DNA of 64,000 nucleotides from JBPRGH01 sp051418055 (GTDB taxonomy: Bacteria > Bacteroidota > Bacteroidia > Cytophagales > Cyclobacteriaceae), in the NCBI GenBank assembly GCA_051418055.1, contig JBPRGH010000035.1, forward strand, positions 11,773-75,772, read 5' to 3'. The position numbers and the translations under genes were made by a program. Under the pieces are notes generated by a model. That model was not told the origin of the DNA. It saw only the letters and a program-made list of their open reading frames with translations, and searched no databases. Below are positions 36,966 to 45,061 of the stretch, piece by piece. Each line of letters starts with the position of its first letter. Position 1 is the stretch's first letter.

Positions 36966-38033
36966 ATGTCAATAAATAAAATAGAAGAATTATTAGGTAA
37001 TGAGGCTGATAGCCTGCTAAACCACAAGGCAAAGGTTAGCAAAGACAAGCTTCACACTCCTTCTCCAGACTTCGTGGATAAAATATTTGTTAATTCAAAT
37101 AGAAATCCACAGGTGCTACGCAGCCTCGGCCAGCTTTTCGGATCAGGTCGTCTTGCCAAGACGGGTTATGTTTCAATCCTTCCGGTAGATCAGGGTATCG
37201 AACATAGTGCCGGAGCATCGTTTGCTAAAAACCCAGACTATTTTGATCCTGAAAACATAGTAAAACTAGCCATTGAAGGCGGCTGTAATGCTGTAGCCAC
37301 AACATTCGGTAATCTGGCTATGGTATCGAGAAAATATGCTCATAGGATACCTTTTATTGTTAAGATCAACCACAACGAGCTGCTTACTTACCCAAATCAA
37401 TACGACCAGATCATGTATGGCTCGGTTGATGAAGCATGGAATTTAGGTGCAGTTGCAGTAGGTGCTACTATTTATTTTGGAAGCGAGGAATCTTCAAGGC
37501 AAATCATTGAAATAGCAGCTGCTTTTGAGCGCGCTCATGAATTGGGTATGGCAACGATCTTATGGTGCTATATCAGAAATGATGCTTTTAAGAGAGACAA
37601 GGATTATCATGTTGCTGCTGATCTTACTGCACAGGCAAATCATCTTGGCGTTACGCTGCAGGCAGATATTATTAAGCAGAAATTACCTGAGAACAACGGT
37701 GGGTATAAAGCTTTAAACAGCGGCGACTCCAGCTATGGTAAATTAGATGAGCGTATTTATACTGAGCTATCATCTGACAATCCGATTGACCTTTGCCGTT
37801 ACCAGGTGATCAATTGCTATATGGGAAGAGCGGGCCTGATCAATTCAGGGGGAGCCTCTTCAGGTAAATCTGACCTGGCAGAAGCTGTAAGGACAGCTGT
37901 AATTAATAAGCGTGCCGGTGGTATGGGATTGATCTCCGGACGTAAAGCATTTCAGCGTCCAATGAATGAAGGGGTAGACCTGTTAAATGCTATTCAGGAT
38001 GTTTATCTGGCTAAAGAAATAGATTTAGCTTAA
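36966..38033 (+). CDS. fbaB: Class I fructose-bisphosphate aldolase (DhnA/FbaB type)
   Basis: It cleaves fructose 1,6-bisphosphate through a Schiff base in glycolysis and gluconeogenesis. The 355-residue protein has VSILPVDQGIEHSAGASFA, NAVATTFGNLA, the lysine-bearing FIVKINHNELL strand, and C-terminal GLINSGGASSGKSDLAEAVR phosphate-binding loops. This matches the archaeal-type class I family rather than the mammalian type. It is monocistronic with a clear terminator. Confidence 0.92.
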   Translation: MSINKIEELLGNEADSLLNHKAKVSKDKLHTPSPDFVDKIFVNSNRNPQVLRSLGQLFGSGRLAKTGYVSILPVDQGIEHSAGASFAKNPDYFDPENIVKLAIEGGCNAVATTFGNLAMVSRKYAHRIPFIVKINHNELLTYPNQYDQIMYGSVDEAWNLGAVAVGATIYFGSEESSRQIIEIAAAFERAHELGMATILWCYIRNDAFKRDKDYHVAADLTAQANHLGVTLQADIIKQKLPENNGGYKALNSGDSSYGKLDERIYTELSSDNPIDLCRYQVINCYMGRAGLINSGGASSGKSDLAEAVRTAVINKRAGGMGLISGRKAFQRPMNEGVDLLNAIQDVYLAKEIDLA

Positions 38034-38049
38034 TTAATTATAACTTTGT

Positions 38050-38083
38050 ACCGGTAATAGTATTTATGCTATTACCGGTTTTT
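38050..38083 (+). terminator. fbaB terminator
   Basis: Perfect 11-bp stem ACCGGTAATAG / CTATTACCGGT, loop TATTTATG, then a T-run. It starts 16 nt after the aldolase stop and ends 20 nt before accD. Confidence 0.88.
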
Positions 38084-38103
38084 GCATTAAAAAGGAATTC
38101 AAT

Positions 38104-38946
38104 ATGGCTTGGTTTAAGCGTAAGGATAAAGGAATACAAACACCAACAGAACAGAAAAAGGATGCTCCGGAAGGATTATGGTTCAAAACCCCCTCCGGTA
38201 AAATCATTCACACTCGTGAATTAAAAAGCAATGCGTATGTAAGCCCTGAAGATGGCTACCATGCACGTATTGGTTCTAAGGAGTATTTTGAGCTTCTGTT
38301 TGATAACAATAAATTTACAGAGCTTGATCCTGACATGGAATCAGCTGATCCTTTGAATTTCAAGGATACTAAACCATATCCTGATCGTATCAAACAAAGT
38401 CAGAAGAAATCAGGATTAAAAGATGCAGTAAGAAGTGCCTATGGTAAAATAAATGGTATGGATATAACCATTGCCTGTATGGATTTTGATTTTATTGGCG
38501 GCTCGATGGGTTCCGCTGTCGGTGAAAAAATTGCCAGGGCAATCGATCATAGCCTTGATAAAAAGATCCCTTTCCTGATGATCTCAAAATCAGGTGGGGC
38601 AAGAATGATGGAAGCAGGGTTATCACTGATGCAGATGGCTAAAACATCCGCTCGCCTGGCCCTTCTTGATGAGGCAAAGATCCCTTACATATCCTTGGTA
38701 ACAGATCCAACTACTGGTGGTGTGACAGCCTCTTATGCTATGCTTGGAGATTTTAATATTGCCGAACCTGATTCATTAATTGGATTTGCCGGGCCAAGGG
38801 TTATCCGGGAAACAATTGGAAAAGACCTGCCAAAAGGATTTCAGAGTTCGGAATTTGTTCAGGAGCATGGATTCCTGGATTTTATTGTAGATAGAAGAAA
38901 CCTTAAAGATAGGTTAACATTACTTTTAAAGATGCTTAAAAACTAA
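38104..38946 (+). CDS. accD: Acetyl-CoA carboxylase carboxyltransferase subunit beta lacking zinc-finger cysteines
   Basis: The beta subunit of the carboxyltransferase makes malonyl-CoA for fatty acid synthesis. The 280-residue protein has the crotonase-fold motifs GGSMGSAVGEKIARA, SKSGGARMMEAGLSLMQM and DPTTGGVTASYAMLGD. The N-terminal segment, where E. coli AccD has a four-cysteine zinc ribbon, reads LWFKTPSGKIIHTRELK and YVSPEDGYHARIG. Positions 29, 32, 47 and 50 are T, G, S and D. The ribbon shape may persist without metal. accA is not in this window. Confidence 0.93.
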   Translation: MAWFKRKDKGIQTPTEQKKDAPEGLWFKTPSGKIIHTRELKSNAYVSPEDGYHARIGSKEYFELLFDNNKFTELDPDMESADPLNFKDTKPYPDRIKQSQKKSGLKDAVRSAYGKINGMDITIACMDFDFIGGSMGSAVGEKIARAIDHSLDKKIPFLMISKSGGARMMEAGLSLMQMAKTSARLALLDEAKIPYISLVTDPTTGGVTASYAMLGDFNIAEPDSLIGFAGPRVIRETIGKDLPKGFQSSEFVQEHGFLDFIVDRRNLKDRLTLLLKMLKN

Positions 38947-38958
38947 GCATCTTTAAAA
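38924..38958 (+). terminator. Terminator-like hairpin overlapping the accD stop
   Basis: A perfect 15-bp stem TTTTAAAGATGCTTA / TAAGCATCTTTAAAA with loop AAAAC includes the last codons and the stop of accD. The T-tract after it is weak (GTTTGTCTTT). A related hairpin lies at the end of the convergent ccmF (39189-39215). Confidence 0.6.
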
Positions 38959-39088
38959 GTTTGTCTTTATAATTCCTTCGATTCCTTAAGTTGTTAATAA
39001 TAAATCACAATTGGAGGTTTTACCAGTACCAGCTTTGATGTGTGGTGCTATGCAGCTCTTATCAGTTATCTTCCGGCAGTGGTATTAG

Positions 39089-39159
39089 ATCCTGAAATAA
39101 ATTCAGGATGACTGGAAACTGTTCTACTGGTTTAAGTTTAGCAAAGCGCAACTTAAACC
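39089..39159. repeat. Two hairpins in the accD-ccmF gap
   Basis: ATCCTGAA-ATAAA-TTCAGGAT (39089-39109) is followed by GGTTTAAGTT / AACTTAAACC with an 11-nt loop (39129-39159), both perfect. The first resembles the GATCCTGAA...TTCAGGATGAC repeat seen in many Bacteroidota. No gene is visible in 38,947-39,203. Confidence 0.55.
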
Positions 39160-39203
39160 TTGCAATATGAGCAAATTTGTAACTTGCTTAAAGATGCCTA
39201 AAA

Positions 39204-41696
39204 TTAAGCATCTCTAAATTTCCTGTAAGTAGACATTCCAAACCCAACCATTAAAACTCCGGTACCTAACCAAAGGATATTGATCCATGGTTTTTCCACT
39301 GCTTTAAGAACAATCCAGTCCTTCTGACGTGTGTTATATCCTACTATTACACTATTCTGCTCAGGTAAAATATTCACCAGATAAATCCTTACCCCAAGCT
39401 CCGGGATTTCAGCTGGAATGCGGCCAATCTTATTATCGCGAATGATAAAGATTGGATTAGCCTCATAAGTACCATACTCACCCTGAAGTGTTATTACTGC
39501 CTCGACAGCAACATCAGCATTTTCCATGGCAAGCCCAGGAATGGCATTTAGTTGCCTTAGATTATGTACCTCGGCAACATAATCATTTACAAAGAAATTG
39601 GTTTTAATCTCTATTGTATCTTCACGTATTTCAGACCATTTTACAGGTTCCTCAGGATTTCTTACTGAAGAAACATGAGTATAAAGATCCTTTGAAATAT
39701 TTCTTTTAATATCCGGCGAAGCTAATAATCCTCCCATAGCTTCATTGATCTGGGCACGTGGGAAGAGATAGAAGGTTTTACCCTCATCATCCTTATACTC
39801 TACCTCATAGTAGGTATTTTCACCATAAACACCTATAGTATCCCCGGCGGAATAAACCAGCTTCTCATCAACAGCAATATCTTCAGTGGCAATAACTTTA
39901 TTCGGATCACCTGTAAGAGTTGTTTTATACTTGTCGATCATTACACCCTTATCACGCGTTTCCCAGCGTTCACCTAAATAGCTTAAGGTAAATGGACCCA
40001 TCCGGCGTGGCTCATTTATGAATAACAGCAGGTTTTCATTATTAAACTCGGTGTCCTGCTCGGCTGAAATTAATAAACCCGATGTATTCAATGAAACTAC
40101 CCTGTCAAATCCTGCAGAAAACAAGATCCCTATTAGCATTAAAGCCATTCCTATATGGGCAACAGAGCCACCTGTAATAGCAATCTTCTTTTTAGATATT
40201 TTGAAAAGCAGCTGAACATTTACCACAAGGGTAAAAACGGCTGCAACAAGTAAAATTATAAACGAGAACTTTTGTAAGTCGGCACCTTCTATTAAGATCA
40301 GGCTTAATATTAATGTAATTACTAAAGGAATTGCAAGATAATTTAGCAGGCTTTCCTTTTCATTTTTTCTCCAGTAGATCACTACGGCAATAGCGGAAAG
40401 AATGGCTACAGCAACCGCAAACCAAAGCTGGAACTTAGAGTAATACTCTACCTGATCAGCCGGCGGGGCCACCTGGCTTGTCATTCCAAGAGCATTAATA
40501 ATATTATTATAAACCGGTATGGACGTAGGGATCAAAACCTGGAATCCCATAAGGCATAAAACCAAGGCTCCAATAAAAAGCCAGAATTCAGGCTTTGAGG
40601 TAGCCATATCCTCCTTGCTCGTCGGCATATCTTTCCAACGTATAGCTAAAATGATAATGAATCCAACAGTAAAGGTCAGGAGATAAATTAACAGCTGTCC
40701 TGATAGGCCAAGATCAGTAAAAGAGTGCACCGAGCTATCACCTAACACTCCACTTCGCGTGAGGAATGTAGAATAGAGAATTAGAATAAATACTACTCCG
40801 CTTAAAACAAGGCTTAGTTTAAGTATTGCAGGATTTTTCTTTGCCACCAGCATAGTATGAATGGCCGCAATAAGAATAAGCCAAGGCACATAAACTGCAT
40901 TTTCTACAGGATCCCAGTTCCAGTAACCACCGAAGTTTAGCGTTTCATAAGCCCAGTAGCCACCCATTAGGATACCTAATCCCAAAACTGCAGCTGCTAA
41001 TACTGTCCACGGCTTAACAGGCTCTATCCATTCGGTATATTTTTTTAGCCAAAGGCCTGCTATCGCAAAAGCAAAAGGCACCATGGTGAGCGCAAAACCA
41101 AGGAATAGAACAGGAGGGTGAATAACCATCCAGTAATTCTGCAAAAGAGGATTAAGACCGGAGCCGTCATCAGGTACAAAATCAGGATTCACCTGAAAAA
41201 TAGGCGCTTCCATAGCATCACGTAATAGAATAAAAGGAGAGCTTCCGATCTTTGCTTCAAGGCCGGGAATAACAACCCCTAATATCATTGATGTTAAAAA
41301 TAGCTGAACAACTCCAAATACAACAAGTACAGGAGCTTTCCATGGCATTTTCAATTTAATCAGAAATAATCCAATTACAGCATTCCACCACATCCACAAA
41401 AGAAAACTTCCTTCCTGTCCTTCCCAGAAAGCGGAGATCATATAATACCAGGGAAGAGTATTGGAAGAGTGACTATAGGCGTAATGATACTCGTAGTAGT
41501 GCTGGCTTATAATTATATACAGACAAGCTACAACTCCCGTTATCGCTAAAAAATGAGCTATTACAGTATTATTAGCAAAAGAATTCCAGCTTGTATCTTT
41601 CTGGCTTTTTAAATAAGCAAAAACGATAGTGATGGAAGATATAAAGCTAATTATTACAAACAGATGGCCAAGGTCGCCAATAAAGGTATGTATCAT
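39204..41696 (-). CDS. ccmF: Cytochrome c haem lyase subunit CcmF-like
   Basis: The 830-residue polytopic membrane protein has the haem-handling WWD-type region (GGYWNWDPVENAVYVPWL near residue 260), many helices, HHxx-type periplasmic loops and a large soluble loop (~residues 545-790) before the last helix. CcmF takes haem from CcmE and attaches it to apocytochrome c in the periplasm. It is longer than E. coli CcmF (647) because of that periplasmic loop, typical of Bacteroidota as far as I recall. It is the last gene of the ccm operon. Confidence 0.92.
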   Translation of the reverse strand: MIHTFIGDLGHLFVIISFISSITIVFAYLKSQKDTSWNSFANNTVIAHFLAITGVVACLYIIISQHYYEYHYAYSHSSNTLPWYYMISAFWEGQEGSFLLWMWWNAVIGLFLIKLKMPWKAPVLVVFGVVQLFLTSMILGVVIPGLEAKIGSSPFILLRDAMEAPIFQVNPDFVPDDGSGLNPLLQNYWMVIHPPVLFLGFALTMVPFAFAIAGLWLKKYTEWIEPVKPWTVLAAAVLGLGILMGGYWAYETLNFGGYWNWDPVENAVYVPWLILIAAIHTMLVAKKNPAILKLSLVLSGVVFILILYSTFLTRSGVLGDSSVHSFTDLGLSGQLLIYLLTFTVGFIIILAIRWKDMPTSKEDMATSKPEFWLFIGALVLCLMGFQVLIPTSIPVYNNIINALGMTSQVAPPADQVEYYSKFQLWFAVAVAILSAIAVVIYWRKNEKESLLNYLAIPLVITLILSLILIEGADLQKFSFIILLVAAVFTLVVNVQLLFKISKKKIAITGGSVAHIGMALMLIGILFSAGFDRVVSLNTSGLLISAEQDTEFNNENLLLFINEPRRMGPFTLSYLGERWETRDKGVMIDKYKTTLTGDPNKVIATEDIAVDEKLVYSAGDTIGVYGENTYYEVEYKDDEGKTFYLFPRAQINEAMGGLLASPDIKRNISKDLYTHVSSVRNPEEPVKWSEIREDTIEIKTNFFVNDYVAEVHNLRQLNAIPGLAMENADVAVEAVITLQGEYGTYEANPIFIIRDNKIGRIPAEIPELGVRIYLVNILPEQNSVIVGYNTRQKDWIVLKAVEKPWINILWLGTGVLMVGFGMSTYRKFRDA

Positions 41697-41710
41697 GAGT
41701 TTTTGGCCTC

Positions 41711-42121
41711 TTACATTTCAGCCTGAACTGAATTTTCTTCGTACTTAGACGGACATTTTAATAATATTTTATCCGCAACAAACATATCGTTTCTATAGCT
41801 GCCGATTATAACAACCTTTTCGGACCTGCGGAAATCCTGCGGTTCCGGAGCGTTATGGTAAACCTTTTGCTCAAAACCATTCTCATCTATTAATGTGAAG
41901 TAAAATGAGGTTTTATCAGCAGAAGGCATCACCCCTACCACATTTCCCTGCAGATCTTTAGTTAATTCACCGACAACATGAATTTTATTATCATCTCCAC
42001 CGGTAGCCATTAACTGAGCTTCTGTAAAATTTACATAAGAGCTCGCATCGCCCGCCGTAGAAACTATTATAGCCACTCCAATTGCTATAACTGCCAATCC
42101 TATAATATGTATCTTCTTCAT
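41711..42121 (-). CDS. ccmE: Haem chaperone CcmE with CxxxY motif
   Basis: The 136-residue protein has one N-terminal anchor helix (IIGLAVIAIGVAIIVSTAG) and a periplasmic OB-fold (KIHVVGELTKD, SFYFTLIDENG, VVIIGSYRNDMFVADKILLK). Where E. coli CcmE has the covalent haem ligand His130 in H-x-x-x-Y, this protein has C123-P-S-K-Y127. CxxxY CcmE variants are described from Desulfovibrio and archaea in systems lacking CcmH. The gene lies between ccmD and ccmF. Confidence 0.9.
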   Translation of the reverse strand: MKKIHIIGLAVIAIGVAIIVSTAGDASSYVNFTEAQLMATGGDDNKIHVVGELTKDLQGNVVGVMPSADKTSFYFTLIDENGFEQKVYHNAPEPQDFRRSEKVVIIGSYRNDMFVADKILLKCPSKYEENSVQAEM

Positions 42122-42189
42122 AAGATTTATCTCTCCAAATCCACAACAAAGGTACGCTCAAAAAAATTTATTAACCATGATAATTTGCC

Positions 42190-42411
42190 TTATTCACCAT
42201 GATATTTGTCACTTCTCTCCAGCTTAGCCAGTTTTCTGTCCAAATGAATGAGATAGGCGAATAATCCTATCAAAATAATAAGCACTACAGCTACAACCAC
42301 ATAAATTTTTCCTTCTGCACGAAATGTATCTGCCATTTCAATATCCGTTGCCTGCGCAAAGGCCGAAAGGCTGGATAAAAGAGTGATTACAAAAACTATT
42401 ACTGCTCTCAT
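42190..42411 (-). CDS. ccmD: CcmD family protein
   Basis: The 73-residue protein has a signal-like N-terminus (ending SAFAQ), one transmembrane helix (IYVVVAVVLIILIGLFAYLI) and a basic, charged tail (HLDRKLAKLERSDK). This is the CcmD layout. CcmD helps release holo-CcmE from the CcmABC complex. The gene abuts ccmC with no gap. Extra N-terminal hydrophobic residues make it a little longer than E. coli CcmD (69). Confidence 0.78.
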   Translation of the reverse strand: MRAVIVFVITLLSSLSAFAQATDIEMADTFRAEGKIYVVVAVVLIILIGLFAYLIHLDRKLAKLERSDKYHGE

Positions 42412-43068
42412 TTATAGTTCTATGCTTTTATTAAATAAATTCTTGTACCTGACCCTGATAGTAGCAATCCATACACCTAATAAGGTCCAACCGATAACTG
42501 CAGGGTAAAAGACCATCCTAAGTCGTGCATCAAGATCATAGGTATTAAAACCCGGATTCCCGCCACTTCCGGGATGTAACGAATCAGTTAAGCGAGGTAG
42601 TATAAAAAGAAGTGGTATTAAAGATGCAAAAGCAAAAATATTATACACCGCGCTAATCCTTGCCTTCTGATCAGGATCTTCCAGTGAGCCCCTGAGAACA
42701 AAGTATGCCAGGTAAATCAGCATCGCAATTGCCGTTGCATTTTGCTTAGGATCCCCACTCCACCAGTCACCCCAGGTAAATTTCGCCCAGATCATTCCTG
42801 TAACTAATCCCAGCACTCCAAATATAATACCCACAACAGCAAAGCTTGAGCTGCTGACATCATTCTTTTCCCCTCCTTTACTCAGATATAGAACTGCATG
42901 GATCATAGAAACCAGCAGTAGTATGATCATACCAAACCACATCGGCACATGAAAGTGCAGGTTTCGAATAGTTTCATTTAAGATAACCAGCCTTGGCACA
43001 TCAAATAGCAATCCTCCTATCATCACATAGATGAGCAAGAGCATTGTTAATATTTTCCACCATTTCAT
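42412..43068 (-). CDS. ccmC: Haem exporter membrane protein CcmC
   Basis: The 218-residue protein has six helices and the tryptophan-rich haem motif WGDWWSGDPKQNATAIAMLIY, with conserved His in NLHFHVPMWFGM and later helices. It presents haem to CcmE on the periplasmic side. It is preceded by the odd repeat-rich spacer after ccmB. Confidence 0.92.
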   Translation of the reverse strand: MKWWKILTMLLLIYVMIGGLLFDVPRLVILNETIRNLHFHVPMWFGMIILLLVSMIHAVLYLSKGGEKNDVSSSSFAVVGIIFGVLGLVTGMIWAKFTWGDWWSGDPKQNATAIAMLIYLAYFVLRGSLEDPDQKARISAVYNIFAFASLIPLLFILPRLTDSLHPGSGGNPGFNTYDLDARLRMVFYPAVIGWTLLGVWIATIRVRYKNLFNKSIEL

Positions 43069-43234
43069 GTTTTTGGTTCTTTGTTCTTTGTTTTTGGTTT
43101 TTTGCTTTGGTCTAAGTTTCTAAATCTCCGAAGCTTTATGCGTAGGAGTTTAAAGTTCAATGTTTAGAGTTTAAAGTTTACGATTTCAGATTTCTGACCT
43201 CTGACTTCAGACCTCCGACTTCTAATTTCATCTT

Positions 43235-43290
43235 TCTCAAATCTCAAATCTCAAATCTCAAATCTCACATCTCACATCTCACATCTCATA
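43235..43290. repeat. Heptanucleotide tandem repeat between ccmC and ccmB
   Basis: Eight heptamers in a row: four TCTCAAA, three TCTCACA, one TCTCATA, ending 2 nt before the ccmB stop codon. The rest of the 224-nt spacer is also low complexity (GGTTCTTTGTTCTTTG, then repeated GACTTCAGACCTCCGACTTC-like blocks). It has no reading frame of interest. Confidence 0.85.
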
Positions 43291-43292
43291 TT

Positions 43293-43946
43293 TCAATTCC
43301 TCCAAAGATACGGGAATAATACCACAGCAACGGCCCAGGTGATGATGTTTATGCCTGTTAGCGTCATCAGCTCATCGGTGCATGCATCCCATCCCAATCC
43401 GTCTATAGCTACTTTTGAACCTTTTATGGCCATTAAAAGTGCCGGGATTACAATGGGGAAACTTAGGACAGCCATTAAGGTGAAATTATTACCGGCTTTA
43501 GCGGCAATCATGGAGTTTAACGTTAAAGCGCTGGCAAAAGCGGCTGATGCCAAAAAAGTGACGGTAAAGAAAATCACAAGGTCCTGGATCGGATTTCCCA
43601 GAGTGACTATAAATAATAAAATAGCTACTGAGGCAAGCAGGAAAGTAAGGATTGTATTATATATGATCTTTCCCAGGATCAGCTTTTCCGCCCGGACGAT
43701 AAAATAATAATACATTAGCCGTGATTCCCGCTCCAGGATAAAAGCTTTCGAAGTAGCATTAATGGCATTAAACAGCATTACCAGCCAGAATAAGGCATTC
43801 CATGTAATGGGCTGCATGGTGCCGGTTTTTAAGCGGAAGCTGATATAGCAGATAAAGACAGTGCTCACAAGATAAAGCAGGATACTATTAAGCGCATATT
43901 TACGCTTGAACTCCAGGTTTATCTCGTGTTTTATCAGTTTAAGCAA
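43293..43946 (-). CDS. ccmB: Haem exporter ABC permease CcmB
   Basis: The 217-residue protein has six helices and fits CcmB in length and pattern (LIKHEINLEFKRKYALNSIL, FILERESRLMYYYFIVRAEK). It would pair with the ATPase CcmA, which is not encoded next to it. Its start overlaps the stop of the Wzz-like gene by 8 nt, so translation is probably coupled. Confidence 0.88.
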   Translation of the reverse strand: MLKLIKHEINLEFKRKYALNSILLYLVSTVFICYISFRLKTGTMQPITWNALFWLVMLFNAINATSKAFILERESRLMYYYFIVRAEKLILGKIIYNTILTFLLASVAILLFIVTLGNPIQDLVIFFTVTFLASAAFASALTLNSMIAAKAGNNFTLMAVLSFPIVIPALLMAIKGSKVAIDGLGWDACTDELMTLTGINIITWAVAVVLFPYLWRN

Positions 43947-44967
43947 CTTCTTCCCGCTCTACTTTATCAAGATATGAATTTATGGCTTTTAAAATGATAA
44001 TGATATAGGCAAATCCAATTCCTGCAAATATTGCCATTGTCATAGTTTTACCCCATCCCCAATTTATAGGTTCATAAAAAGCTGTAAAGCCATCAACTGT
44101 TTCGAAATTAGGCTCAAGAAAAAGCCTTTGCTCAATTTCAAGTATTTGATCATTTAGGGCCAGATCTCTTTCAAATACCTCCAATGGATTAGTAAGATAC
44201 CGGTCACTTAATATCACATTATTTGAACCCTGATCACGTTGACGAGCCATACTTTGAAAATTTTCAAAAAGAACATTTTTTAAACTATCCAGGGTTCTGC
44301 TTTCCTGAATAAGCTTTGCTTTTCTGGCTTGAAGTGTTTGTTTATCTATTTCAATCCTACGCTTTACAAAATCATCATTTTTTATAAATTTAATAAATCC
44401 CTGCTCAAGTTTAATCACAGCTTCAGGATCCTTAACTTTTACATAAATTTGGAATAATCTTCTATTTTCAACCTCTAAATATCCCATTATTCGCTGAATT
44501 AAGACATCATCAATATCTTCAATTTCTTGTAAAGTCTGCTCAGTAAGTTTTATCTCAATTAATTCTTCTTCTGTAAGATAAGGAACTAGTTCAAATTCAA
44601 TTATTTCTTCTGCAGTTTCAGTTTCTATTTCCAACATAGAAGCCAATCGTGATAAATCCTCATCTTCTGCCAATGCATTTAACTTTTCAATCTCATTTTC
44701 AAGGTAACGAGCATTAATATAACTTGATCTGAGCAATAATGAGGATCCATAAATAGGTGGAAATAACACTTTATAAACAACAGCAAGTATAATAAAAATA
44801 ATAATCGAGATAATAAATTCTTTTTTATTTGAAACAGTAGCTCTTCGTATGTTTATTATTCCTTTTAAAATCCCTCTCCCAACATTTTCAAAAAAATTAC
44901 CTAAAGACCTAAATAATTGTTTTACATCTATCTCATCAGAATCTTGTTCTCTTTGTTTCTGCTCCAT
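43939..44967 (-). CDS. Wzz-like chain-length determinant protein
   Basis: The 342-residue protein has two transmembrane helices (IISIIIFIILAVVYKVLFPP near residue 55 and MTMAIFAGIGFAYIIIIL near 315). Between them is a long periplasmic coiled-coil region. This is the architecture of Wzz proteins that set polysaccharide chain length. A proline-glycine motif (PINWGWGK) before the second helix fits. It lies at the edge of the polysaccharide locus but is transcribed with ccmB, a strange pairing. Confidence 0.75.
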   Translation of the reverse strand: MEQKQREQDSDEIDVKQLFRSLGNFFENVGRGILKGIINIRRATVSNKKEFIISIIIFIILAVVYKVLFPPIYGSSLLLRSSYINARYLENEIEKLNALAEDEDLSRLASMLEIETETAEEIIEFELVPYLTEEELIEIKLTEQTLQEIEDIDDVLIQRIMGYLEVENRRLFQIYVKVKDPEAVIKLEQGFIKFIKNDDFVKRRIEIDKQTLQARKAKLIQESRTLDSLKNVLFENFQSMARQRDQGSNNVILSDRYLTNPLEVFERDLALNDQILEIEQRLFLEPNFETVDGFTAFYEPINWGWGKTMTMAIFAGIGFAYIIIILKAINSYLDKVEREEVA

Positions 44968-45026
44968 TTTTTTTTTTTAGCTTTACGGGTGCAAATGTAA
45001 AAAAGAATACGCTAACAAAAAGAAAT

Positions 45027-45034
45027 TATTTTTG
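45027..45034 (+). promoter_or_regulatory. Putative -7 element TATTTTTG at the start of the polysaccharide locus
   Basis: It matches TAnnTTTG, 27 nt before the UDP-sugar dehydrogenase ATG, within the near-palindrome CTAACAAAAA...TTTTTGTTAAG in the divergent spacer shared with the Wzz-like gene. Confidence 0.45.
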
Positions 45035-45061
45035 TTAAGAGTGCTTTAATTTAAATTAAAG

